DNA of 64,000 bases. It comes from Bacteroidales bacterium. GTDB taxonomy: Bacteria; Bacteroidota; Bacteroidia; Bacteroidales; Rikenellaceae. The stretch is from NCBI GenBank assembly GCA_910575495.1, contig CAJTFS010000004.1:1-64000 (forward strand). The letters are read 5' to 3'. The notes under the pieces were generated by a model, which was given only the letters and a program-made list of their open reading frames with translations, ran no database searches and was not told where the DNA came from. Of this stretch, positions 52,003 through 58,935 are shown one piece after another. The number at the start of each line of letters is the position of its first letter. Position 1 is the first letter of the stretch. Both the position numbers and the translations under genes were made by a program.

Positions 52003-52736
52003 TGTACAAGCAAGGGATCTATACCGTTCTGACGAACGAACCGCTTACGGCTTCGGTGCACCGCATGCGTCTCGGGGGCGACACGCAGTGGATCGTGCGG
52101 CCCGGGCAGTTCGTCAACATCGCGCTGGAGGGCCGTTATCTGCGGCGCCCTATCTCGGTGTGCGACTACGATGCCGCGACGCTCACGCTCATCTACAAGG
52201 TTGTGGGCGAGGGCACCGCGCAGATGGCCCGCATGGAGCCCGGCGGGCAGCTCGACCTGCTCACGGGGCTGGGCAACGGCTTCGCGACCGACAACGACGC
52301 ACGGCGGCCGCTGCTGGTCGGCGGCGGGGTGGGCGTGCCGCCGCTCTACAACCTGGCCAAAGTGCTCCTTGCCGCCGGCAAGCCCGTGCAGATCGTGCTG
52401 GGTTTCAATACGGCGGCCGAGGTCTTCTATGCCGGGGAGTTCCGCGCGCTGGGGTGCTCCGTGACGGTCGCTACGGCCGACGGTTCGGCCGGGGTGAAAG
52501 GTTTCGTCACCGACGCTCTCGCGGGGCTCGATTTCGACTACTTCTACGCCTGCGGCCCGCTGCCGATGCTCCGGGCGCTGTCGCAGGCTACGGCGTGCGA
52601 CGGCCAGCTCTCGTTCGAAGAGCGCATGGGGTGCGGCTTCGGCGCCTGCATGGGGTGCTCGTGCAAGACCCTCACGGGAAGCAAACGCATCTGCAAGGAG
52701 GGGCCGGTGATGAACAAGGGCGAGATACTTTGGTGA
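52002..52736 (+). CDS. pyrK: Dihydroorotate dehydrogenase electron-transfer subunit
   Basis: A 244-residue iron-sulfur flavoprotein passing electrons from PyrD to NAD+. The FAD-binding ferredoxin-reductase domain has GRYLRRPISVCDYD; the NAD-binding part has LLVGGGVGVPPLYNLAK; the [2Fe-2S] cysteines lie in MGCGFGACMGCSCK and RICKEGPVM. The presence of PyrK makes this the NAD-dependent class 1B dihydroorotate dehydrogenase. Coupled to carB by TGATG. Confidence 0.94.
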   Translation: MYKQGIYTVLTNEPLTASVHRMRLGGDTQWIVRPGQFVNIALEGRYLRRPISVCDYDAATLTLIYKVVGEGTAQMARMEPGGQLDLLTGLGNGFATDNDARRPLLVGGGVGVPPLYNLAKVLLAAGKPVQIVLGFNTAAEVFYAGEFRALGCSVTVATADGSAGVKGFVTDALAGLDFDYFYACGPLPMLRALSQATACDGQLSFEERMGCGFGACMGCSCKTLTGSKRICKEGPVMNKGEILW

Positions 52737-52754
52737 ATGGATAACATGGACGAT

Positions 52755-52835
52755 GCGGCCCTTTGGGCCGTGCGGGCCGCAGCCTCCCGGTGCGGAGGCC
52801 CGCAAGCGTGCTCCGCAGGCAGCGGCCGTATCTCC
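52755..52835 (+). repeat. REP-like GC-rich palindrome between pyrK and pyrD
   Basis: GGCCCTTTGGGCC, then GTGCGGGCCGCAGCC ... GCGGAGGCCCGCAAGCG and CCGCAGGCAGCGGCC: a run of hairpins. It is the same element as at 58806-58900 and, inverted, at 19084 and 37382. Confidence 0.7.
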
Positions 52836-52849
52836 CGAACAGAATTGAT

Positions 52850-53770
52850 ATGATAGACACTTCCGTCATACTTTCCGGGTTGAGGTTGGACAACCCTGTC
52901 ATTCCGGCCAGCGGCACGTTCGGCTACGGCCGGGAGTTCAGCGACTTCTACGACCTCGACATGTTGGGCTCCTTCTCGTTCAAGGGCACCACGCGCGAAC
53001 CCCGCTTCGGCAACCCCACGCCCCGCATCGCCGAGTGCCGCGAGGGGATGATCAATGCTGTGGGGCTGCAGAATCCCGGCATCGACCATGTCATCGCTGA
53101 GGAGCTGCCGCGCCTGCGCGAATTTTTCCACAAGCCTGTCATCGCCAACATCTCAGGCTTCTCGGTCGAGGAGTATGCCTACTGCTGCGAGCGCATCGAC
53201 AAGGAGGAGCAGGTGGGGTTGATCGAGGTCAACGTTTCGTGTCCCAACGTGCGGCACGGCGGCATGTCGTTCGGCACTTCGCCCGAAGCGGCCGCCGAAG
53301 TGACGCGCGCCGTCAAGGCCGTGACGACCAAGCCGGTCTACATCAAGCTGAGCCCCAACGTGACGGACATCGTGGCCATTGCCCGGGCGTGCGAGGAGGC
53401 CGGGGCCGACGGGCTGTGCCTGATAAACACCTTGCTGGGCATGCGCATCGACATCGAGCGCCGCAGACCCGTCATCGCCAATACGATGGGCGGTTTTTCG
53501 GGCCCGGCGGTCTTCCCCGTCGCCGTGCGGATGGTCTGGCAGGTCGCCCGCGCGTGCCGGGTGCCCGTCATCGGGTGCGGCGGCGTCTCGACGGCCCGCG
53601 ATGTGATCGAGATGATGATGGCCGGTGCCACGGCCGTCGAGGTGGGGGCCGCCAACCTGGTCGATCCCTATGCCTGCAAGAAGATTATCGAAGCACTGCC
53701 CGCCGAGATGGAGCGCCTGGGGATCGAACGCCTGAGCGACATCATAGGAATCGTACAAAGCGGCAACTGA
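52850..53770 (+). CDS. pyrD: Dihydroorotate dehydrogenase, catalytic subunit (class 1B)
   Basis: A 306-residue FMN TIM barrel oxidising dihydroorotate to orotate. The active-site base is C131 in EVNVSCPNVRHGG, as in class 1 enzymes; the FMN loop is VIGCGGVSTARDVIEMMMAGATAVEVGAA-like and NAVGLQNPG is the substrate region. With PyrK it forms the heterotetramer. Separated from pyrK by 113 bp containing a REP-like element. Confidence 0.95.
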   Translation: MIDTSVILSGLRLDNPVIPASGTFGYGREFSDFYDLDMLGSFSFKGTTREPRFGNPTPRIAECREGMINAVGLQNPGIDHVIAEELPRLREFFHKPVIANISGFSVEEYAYCCERIDKEEQVGLIEVNVSCPNVRHGGMSFGTSPEAAAEVTRAVKAVTTKPVYIKLSPNVTDIVAIARACEEAGADGLCLINTLLGMRIDIERRRPVIANTMGGFSGPAVFPVAVRMVWQVARACRVPVIGCGGVSTARDVIEMMMAGATAVEVGAANLVDPYACKKIIEALPAEMERLGIERLSDIIGIVQSGN

Positions 53771-53824
53771 GAGGCGGTGCGAAAGGCGGCGGGCGCCGCT
53801 GTCTCCGCACTGCGTTTTGCAAGG

Positions 53825-53893
53825 CCGGAAGCCTTGCGCCCGGAGCCGGCTCGCATCAACAATGCGACCCCCGCAGCTGGGCCGGACGAATGT
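53825..53893 (+). repeat. GC-rich repeat between pyrD and pyrF
   Basis: CCTTGCGCCCGGAGCCGGCTCGC ... GCGACCCCCGCAGC ... GGCCGG, closely matching 37060-37125 in the composite repeat. The block ends about 20 bp before the pyrF ATG. Confidence 0.65.
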
Positions 53894-53913
53894 GAAGAAC
53901 AAATTTTTTCGGA

Positions 53914-54627
53914 ATGAATAACAAAGACGTAATCATCGCCTGCGACTTCAAGTCGGCCGAGGAGACTTTCCGCTTCCTCGATCTGTTCTGCAACGAAGCG
54001 CGCAAACCCTTTCTGAAGATCGGCATGGAGCTTTTCTACGCCGAAGGCCCGGCCATCGTGCGCGAAATCAAGCGCCGGGGCCACCGCATTTTCCTCGACC
54101 TCAAGCTCCACGACATTCCCAACACCGTGAAAAAGGCGATGGCCGTGCTGTCGCGGCTCGACGTCGACATGTGCAATGTCCACGCCGCCGGCACCATCGA
54201 GATGATGCGCGCCGCGGTCGAGGGACTCACGCGCGAGGACGGCACTCGGCCCCTGCTCGTAGCCGTGACGCAGCTCACCTCCACGAGCGAGGAGCGCATG
54301 CAGCGCGAGCTGCTGATCGGCGCCTCGATCAACGACACGATCGTACGTTACGCCTGCAACACGCGCCAAGCGGGGCTCGACGGCGTGGTCTGCTCGCCGC
54401 TCGAGGCCGGCATGGTCCACGAGGCGTGCGGCGCCGGCTTCCTGACCGTCACGCCCGGCATCCGCTTCGCCGACGGCGACGTCGCCGACCAGGTGCGCGT
54501 CACCACGCCCGCCCGCGCCCGCGAAATCGGGTCGGACTTCATCGTCGTGGGGCGCCCCGTCACCGCTGCGCCCGATCCCGTGGCTGCCTACCGCCGCTGC
54601 GTGGAAGAATTTATAGGTGTGGAGTGA
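53914..54627 (+). CDS. pyrF: Orotidine 5'-phosphate decarboxylase
   Basis: A 237-residue TIM barrel releasing CO2 from OMP to give UMP. The catalytic tetrad is in DLKLHDIPNT (D62, K64, D67) with the partner K in LKIGMELFY; the phosphate loop is VTPGIRFADGD and FIVVGRPVT. The chain is the short group I form. Stop is followed by an A-rich heptamer pair flanking the grx start. Confidence 0.95.
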   Translation: MNNKDVIIACDFKSAEETFRFLDLFCNEARKPFLKIGMELFYAEGPAIVREIKRRGHRIFLDLKLHDIPNTVKKAMAVLSRLDVDMCNVHAAGTIEMMRAAVEGLTREDGTRPLLVAVTQLTSTSEERMQRELLIGASINDTIVRYACNTRQAGLDGVVCSPLEAGMVHEACGAGFLTVTPGIRFADGDVADQVRVTTPARAREIGSDFIVVGRPVTAAPDPVAAYRRCVEEFIGVE

Positions 54628-54678
54628 AAATTGAAAGGCATCCGGCAAAAACCTTTCACTTTCAACCTGTCATCTGTC

Positions 54679-54939
54679 ATGAAGTCCGTAAAGCTATTCT
54701 ACCTGCGCAACTGCCCCTTCTGCAAACGGGCGCTGCGCTACATCGACGAAGCCAGGGCGGCGCATCCCGAGCTGGCGGCCGTCGAAATCGAGATGATCGA
54801 GGAGTCGGAGCAGCCCGAGGCGGCCGACCGCTACGATTACTACTATGTTCCCACGTTCTATGTCGGCGATGTCAAGGTCCACGAGGGCGGCATCTATCCC
54901 GACGAGGTGGAGCCGATCCTGCGCAAGGCGCTGGACTGA
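54679..54939 (+). CDS. Glutaredoxin-like thioredoxin-fold protein
   Basis: An 86-residue single-domain thioredoxin-fold protein with CPFC (C12/C15) in [17 protein letters not shown] and the cis-proline in YVPTFYVGD. It resembles glutaredoxins that replace the glutathione system in anaerobes. It sits between pyrF and pyrE; it might keep a thiol in the pathway reduced, but that link is only positional. The ATG at 54679 was preferred to an earlier in-frame one inside the heptamer region. Confidence 0.85.
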   Translation: MKSVKLFYLRNCPFCKRALRYIDEARAAHPELAAVEIEMIEESEQPEAADRYDYYYVPTFYVGDVKVHEGGIYPDEVEPILRKALD

Positions 54940-54964
54940 CCGGCCCGAGAAGAAACCGAAACCC

Positions 54965-55606
54965 ATGATAACGATGGAAAAACGAATTGCTGAAGATCTG
55001 CTTGCGATCGGCGCGGTGTTCCTGCGCCCCGGGCAGCCGTTCACCTGGGCCAGCGGCATCAAGAGCCCGATCTATTGCGACAACCGCCTGACGCTGACGG
55101 CTGTCGAGGTGCGCAAACACGTCGAGGCCGGGCTGGCCGAGACCGTCCGCACGAAGTTCCCCGATGCGGAGGTGCTGATGGGCACCTCCACGGCCGGCAT
55201 CGCCCATGCCGCCATCACGGCCACGCTGCTCGACCTGCCGATGGGCTACGTCCGCTCGGGCGCCAAGGACCACGGCCGCGGCAACCGCATCGAGGGCAAG
55301 CTCGAAAAGGGCCGGAAGGCGGTCGTCATCGAAGACCTCATCTCGACCGCCGGTTCCTGCATCGAGGTGGTCGAAGCCCTGCGCGAGGCCGGCGCCGAGG
55401 TGCTGGGCGTGGCTTCGATCTTCACCTACGGCATGCGCAAGGGCATCGAACGCCTGCGCGAGGCCGGAGTGGTGAACTACAGCCTCTCGAACCTCGACGC
55501 GCTGGTCGAAGTCGCCGCCGAAAAGGGCTACATCCGCCCCGAGGAGAAGGCGCGCCTGCTCGCTTTCCGCGACAACCCCGCCGACGAGGGCTGGATGAAC
55601 CGATAA
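54965..55606 (+). CDS. pyrE: Orotate phosphoribosyltransferase
   Basis: A 213-residue enzyme joining orotate and PRPP to give OMP. The PRPP motif is [12 protein letters not shown] (the acidic pair then STAGS), the N-terminal [13 protein letters not shown] is the substrate hood and [18 protein letters not shown] is the catalytic loop. The start is either the ATG at 54965 or at 54974; the first is used here. Ends with the heptamer array before pyrB. Confidence 0.95.
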   Translation: MITMEKRIAEDLLAIGAVFLRPGQPFTWASGIKSPIYCDNRLTLTAVEVRKHVEAGLAETVRTKFPDAEVLMGTSTAGIAHAAITATLLDLPMGYVRSGAKDHGRGNRIEGKLEKGRKAVVIEDLISTAGSCIEVVEALREAGAEVLGVASIFTYGMRKGIERLREAGVVNYSLSNLDALVEVAAEKGYIRPEEKARLLAFRDNPADEGWMNR

Positions 55607-55686
55607 ATTCACAATTCATAATTCACAATTAAGAATTGTGTTAGGACGATCATTGTGAATTGTGAATTCTTAATTATGAATTGATT
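55607..55686. repeat. Inverted heptamer array between pyrE and pyrB
   Basis: AATTCAC/AATTCAT heptamers (55608-55640) are followed by their complements (55650-55683): CAATTCATAATT at 55613-55624 pairs with AATTATGAATTG at 55672-55683. It forms a long AT hairpin in the 80 bp spacer. Confidence 0.7.
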
Positions 55687-56796
55687 ATGCGTCACCTGAT
55701 AGACCCCATGGATCTGACGGTCGAGGAGACCGGGCGGATCATCGCCCTGGCCGAGGAGATCATCGCCGACCGGGCCCGCTTCAGCCAGGCCTGCAAGGGC
55801 AAGAAACTGGCCACGCTTTTCTACGAACCTTCGACCCGCACGCGGCTGAGTTTCACGGCGGCCATGCTCGAACTGGGCGGCGAGGTCATCGGATTCTCCG
55901 ATGCGGCTTCGTCGTCGGTCTCCAAGGGCGAGACCGTGGCCGACACGGTGCGGGTCATCCGCTGCTTCGCCGACATCATCGCCATGCGCCACTTCAAGGA
56001 GGGGGCTCCGCTGGTGGCGTCGCAGTATGCCGGCATTCCGGTCATCAACGCCGGCGACGGCAGCCACTCCCACCCCACGCAGACGCTCACCGACCTGCTG
56101 ACCATCAAGCGCGAAAAGGGGCGTTTCGACCACCTCACGATCGGCTTCTGCGGCGATCTGAAGTTCGGCCGCACGGTCCATTCGCTCATCAAGGCGCTGT
56201 CGCGCTACGAAGGGGTGAGGGTGATCCTCATCTCGCCCGAGGAGCTGCGGCTGCCCGACTACATGCTGCAGGAGATGCGCGCCAACTCCGGTCTGGAGTT
56301 CCGTGAGGTGCGCACCATGGAGGAGGCGATGCCCGAGCTGGACATTCTCTACATGACGCGCGTGCAGAAAGAACGCTTCCTCGACGAGGAGGAGTTCGAC
56401 CGTGTGAAGGACAGCTTCGTGCTCGACCCCGAAAAGCTGAAGCCGGCGCGCGAAGACATGATCATCCTCCACCCGCTGCCCCGTGTCAACGAGATCGCGC
56501 GGGCGGTCGACAACGACCCTCGTGCGGCCTATTTCCGGCAGGTGGAGAACGGCAAGTTCGTGCGCATGGCGCTTATCTGCACCCTGCTGCAATGGGCCGG
56601 CGAGAACCGCCCCTACGAACGGACGCCCGTCTTTGCCGAACCCTACGTTGTAGGCGGACATGTCTGTACCAACGGACGCTGCATCTCTGCGACCGAGGAT
56701 GTCGACCCCATCTTCCACCGCACGGCCGACGGCACCTGCCGCTGCGCCTACTGCGAGGGGAAAGCCCGCTCGTTCGGGGTGAAAGGTGAAAAGTGA
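55687..56796 (+). CDS. pyrB: Aspartate carbamoyltransferase with fused PyrI-like zinc module
   Basis: A 369-residue chain; usual PyrB is about 305. Residues 1-300 are the catalytic chain: [12 protein letters not shown] (carbamoyl-phosphate loop), [14 protein letters not shown] and the [10 protein letters not shown] loop. Residues 320-369 add C327-x4-C332 and C353-x2-C356 in a context (CTNGRCIS ... CAYCEG) resembling the zinc domain of regulatory chain PyrI, which contacts the catalytic chain. The nucleotide-binding domain of PyrI is missing. The zinc module may stabilise the oligomer without allostery. The C-terminal KGEK-stop is made by heptamers. ATG at 55687 is used; a TTG at 55681 is also in frame. 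Confidence 0.93.
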   Translation: MRHLIDPMDLTVEETGRIIALAEEIIADRARFSQACKGKKLATLFYEPSTRTRLSFTAAMLELGGEVIGFSDAASSSVSKGETVADTVRVIRCFADIIAMRHFKEGAPLVASQYAGIPVINAGDGSHSHPTQTLTDLLTIKREKGRFDHLTIGFCGDLKFGRTVHSLIKALSRYEGVRVILISPEELRLPDYMLQEMRANSGLEFREVRTMEEAMPELDILYMTRVQKERFLDEEEFDRVKDSFVLDPEKLKPAREDMIILHPLPRVNEIARAVDNDPRAAYFRQVENGKFVRMALICTLLQWAGENRPYERTPVFAEPYVVGGHVCTNGRCISATEDVDPIFHRTADGTCRCAYCEGKARSFGVKGEK

Positions 56797-56871
56797 GCGA
56801 TGAAAAGGTGCCTGCATTTTTGATGCAGCCTTGAATTGTCGATAAATTGTCGATAGAATCCGACCGGGGAT
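56797..56871. other. Short spacer between pyr and pur operons
   Basis: 75 bp between the pyrB stop and the pur promoter. A weak CTGCAT/ATGCAG hairpin (56812-56828) lacks a T-tract on the plus strand; no clear terminator of the pyr operon was found. Confidence 0.4.
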
Positions 56872-56902
56872 TTTGAAAGTAGACCGGAATGGCCTACCTT
56901 TG
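56872..56902 (+). promoter_or_regulatory. Promoter of the pur operon
   Basis: TTTG (56872-56875), a 19 bp spacer and TACCTTTG (56895-56902), a near-consensus match. The leader to purE is about 315 nt. Confidence 0.75.
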
Positions 56903-56940
56903 TCATATCGATTTTACTACGACGCAGAACGGAACAGACG

Positions 56941-57090
56941 ATGGTGGGCGTGAGTCATACGAACGGATCGGGGCGCAAGCGGCGGCAGTCGGAACAGGCG
57001 GCCGGGCAAGCGGTGTCGAGACGTCGGCGAGGGCTCGCTGCGGTCTGCCGGGGCAACGGGTGCCCGTCTGCGCGATCGTCGGACAGATAA
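56941..57090 (+). CDS. Possible leader peptide of the pur operon
   Basis: A 49-codon frame, Arg-rich (RKRRQ, SRRRRG), whose TAA stop ends at 57090, two bases before the hairpin at 57093-57122. The arrangement mirrors the pyr leader. Because long frames are common at this GC content, the evidence is the position of the stop relative to the hairpin. Confidence 0.35.
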   Translation: MVGVSHTNGSGRKRRQSEQAAGQAVSRRRRGLAAVCRGNGCPSARSSDR

Positions 57091-57092
57091 GG

Positions 57093-57131
57093 ACCGCCAC
57101 GACATGTGCATGTCGCGGCGGTTCGGCTTTT
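57093..57131 (+). terminator. Attenuator-like hairpin in the pur leader
   Basis: A 13 bp stem with one mismatch (57093-57105 / 57110-57122), 4 nt loop, then TCGGCTTTT, a weak U-tract. It could stop a share of transcripts before purE. No purine or other known aptamer was recognised in the leader. Confidence 0.5.
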
Positions 57132-57224
57132 CAGAAAAGGGGCGATGACGGCGGCGAACCTGCCGGGATGGCAACGGAAGACCGGGCCCCGGGAAGAGAG
57201 ACTGAACAACAAAAGAAACGCGAT

Positions 57225-57692
57225 ATGAAAGTAGGTGTGATCATGGGCTCGACGAGCGACTACGAAGTGATGGCCGATGCCGTGCGGACGCTCGAAGAAT
57301 TCGGTGTCGAATTCGAAAAACGCGTGGTGAGCGCCCACCGCACGCCCGACCTGCTGTGCGAATACGCCAAGACGGCCCGCGGCCGCGGCCTGGGCGTCAT
57401 CATCGCCGGAGCCGGCGGTGCGGCCCATCTGCCGGGCATGGTGGCCGCGATGACGACGCTGCCGGTGGTGGGCGTGCCGGTGAAGTCGCGGGCCCTCAAC
57501 GGCCTCGACTCGCTGCTGTCGATCGTACAGATGCCTGCCGGGGTGCCGGTGGCTACGACGGCCATCAACGGAGCGAAGAACGCCGCGCTGATCGCTGTTT
57601 CGATCCTTGCCCTGCAGGACGAAGCGCTGGCCGGCCGGCTCGACGCGTTCCGAGCGAAGCAGACGTCCGACGTACTGAAAGCCGAACTTTAG
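57225..57692 (+). CDS. purE: N5-carboxyaminoimidazole ribonucleotide mutase
   Basis: A 155-residue class I PurE moving CO2 from N5 to C4 of the imidazole. The conserved GSTSDYEVM loop, SAHRTPDLL (the catalytic serine and histidine), and [15 protein letters not shown] are all present. The start at 57225 begins directly with the fold's first strand; the frame is open further upstream through the leader but lacks support. purK starts 1 bp after the stop. Confidence 0.95.
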   Translation: MKVGVIMGSTSDYEVMADAVRTLEEFGVEFEKRVVSAHRTPDLLCEYAKTARGRGLGVIIAGAGGAAHLPGMVAAMTTLPVVGVPVKSRALNGLDSLLSIVQMPAGVPVATTAINGAKNAALIAVSILALQDEALAGRLDAFRAKQTSDVLKAEL

Positions 57693-57693
57693 G

Positions 57694-58788
57694 ATGAAGA
57701 CCATCGGCATCATAGGAGGCGGCCAGCTGGGGCTGATGATCGCGGAGGAGGCGCGCCGGCTGGGCGTGCGCATCGTGGCGCTCGACCCTGCGCCCGACGC
57801 TCCGGCCTTTGCCGTGTGCGACGAACGCATCGTGGCGCCCTACGACGATGCGGCAGCCCTCGAAGAACTGTGCCGGCGGAGCGATGCGGTGACCTATGAA
57901 TTCGAGAACGTGCCGGGCGGAGTGCTGGTCCCGCTGGCCGAAAAATACAACATTCCGCAGGGATTCCGGCCGCTCTACGATTCGCAGGACCGTCTGCGCG
58001 AGAAAGAGAACGCCCGGGCCCATGGTTTCGAGACGCCGGCCTATGCGGCGGTCGACGACGAAGCGGGGCTGCGGCGGGCTGTGGCGCAACTGGGCTATCC
58101 CTGCGTGCTGAAGACCCGCACGCTGGGCTACGACGGCCACGGTCAGGCGGTGCTGCGCTCGGAAGCGGACCTCGACAAGGCGCTGCCGCTGCTGGCGGTG
58201 CCCTGCATTCTGGAGGCTTTCGTCGATTTCGACTACGAGGCCAGCTTGGTGATGGTGGCCGACGGCGAGCGGGTCGTCACGTTCCCCGTGGGCCGCAATG
58301 TCCACCGCGACGGCATCCTCGATCTTTGCTTCGTGCCGGCCGAGGGGCTTTCGCCGGAGCTGACGGCGCGCATGCGCGCCACGGGCGAAGCGTTCATGCG
58401 GGCGTGCGGCTACACGGGCATTCTGGCTGTGGAACTCTTTGTCAAAGGCGACCGCTTCTGGTTCAACGAGATGGCGCCGCGACCCCACAACTCGGGCCAC
58501 TGGACCATCGAGGGGTGTTCGACCAACCAATACCGCGAGCTGGTACGCTACCTGACGGGCGAACCGCTCGAAGAACCGCGGCAGACGGCGCCCGCCGTGA
58601 TGAAGAACATCCTGGGGCGCGATCTCGAAGCGGCGCGCGCGATAGCGGCCGAGGGCGGCGACGGGGTGCATGTCCACCTCTACGGCAAGAGCGAGAGCCG
58701 CCCCTTGCGCAAGATGGGGCACATTACCTTCACGGACATGACGGCCGAAAAATATGCCGCCCGCTGGGCGGAGCGGTTCGAGCAGTGA
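57694..58788 (+). CDS. purK: N5-carboxyaminoimidazole ribonucleotide synthase
   Basis: A 364-residue ATP-grasp enzyme carboxylating AIR with bicarbonate and ATP. It opens with GIIGGGQLGLMIAEEARRLG; ATP-grasp marks are TRTLGYDGHGQ, ILEAFVDFDYEASLV and FNEMAPRPHNSGHWT, where the glutamate and the asparagine bind magnesium. With PurE it completes the bacterial two-step CAIR route. The intergenic gap to purL holds a REP-like element. Confidence 0.95.
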   Translation: MKTIGIIGGGQLGLMIAEEARRLGVRIVALDPAPDAPAFAVCDERIVAPYDDAAALEELCRRSDAVTYEFENVPGGVLVPLAEKYNIPQGFRPLYDSQDRLREKENARAHGFETPAYAAVDDEAGLRRAVAQLGYPCVLKTRTLGYDGHGQAVLRSEADLDKALPLLAVPCILEAFVDFDYEASLVMVADGERVVTFPVGRNVHRDGILDLCFVPAEGLSPELTARMRATGEAFMRACGYTGILAVELFVKGDRFWFNEMAPRPHNSGHWTIEGCSTNQYRELVRYLTGEPLEEPRQTAPAVMKNILGRDLEAARAIAAEGGDGVHVHLYGKSESRPLRKMGHITFTDMTAEKYAARWAERFEQ

Positions 58789-58805
58789 GAGTTTGAAGGG
58801 TGTTG

Positions 58806-58900
58806 TCCGGCTCTTCAGAGCCGTGCGGGCCGCAGCCTCTGCCGCGCGGAGGCCCGCAACAAAGAGCATGTTGCGTCCCTTCCGCAGGCTGCGGTCCGTG
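58806..58900 (+). repeat. REP-like GC-rich palindrome ahead of purL
   Basis: GGCTCTTCAGAGCC hairpin, GTGCGGGCCGCAGCC ... GCGGAGGCCCGCAAC and TTCCGCAGGCTGCGGTCC. It matches 52755-52835 and the inverted copies at 19084 and 37382, and ends 36 bp before the purL ATG. Confidence 0.7.
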
Positions 58901-58935
58901 GCTTGCTTGAAAATAAAAACAGAAGAACCCAAAAT

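Noticed and set aside
57093-57131. Known purine or PRPP riboswitch in the pur leader
   Set aside because: None of the conserved cores (purine, PRPP, guanidine) can be seen; only a hairpin and a short frame are present.
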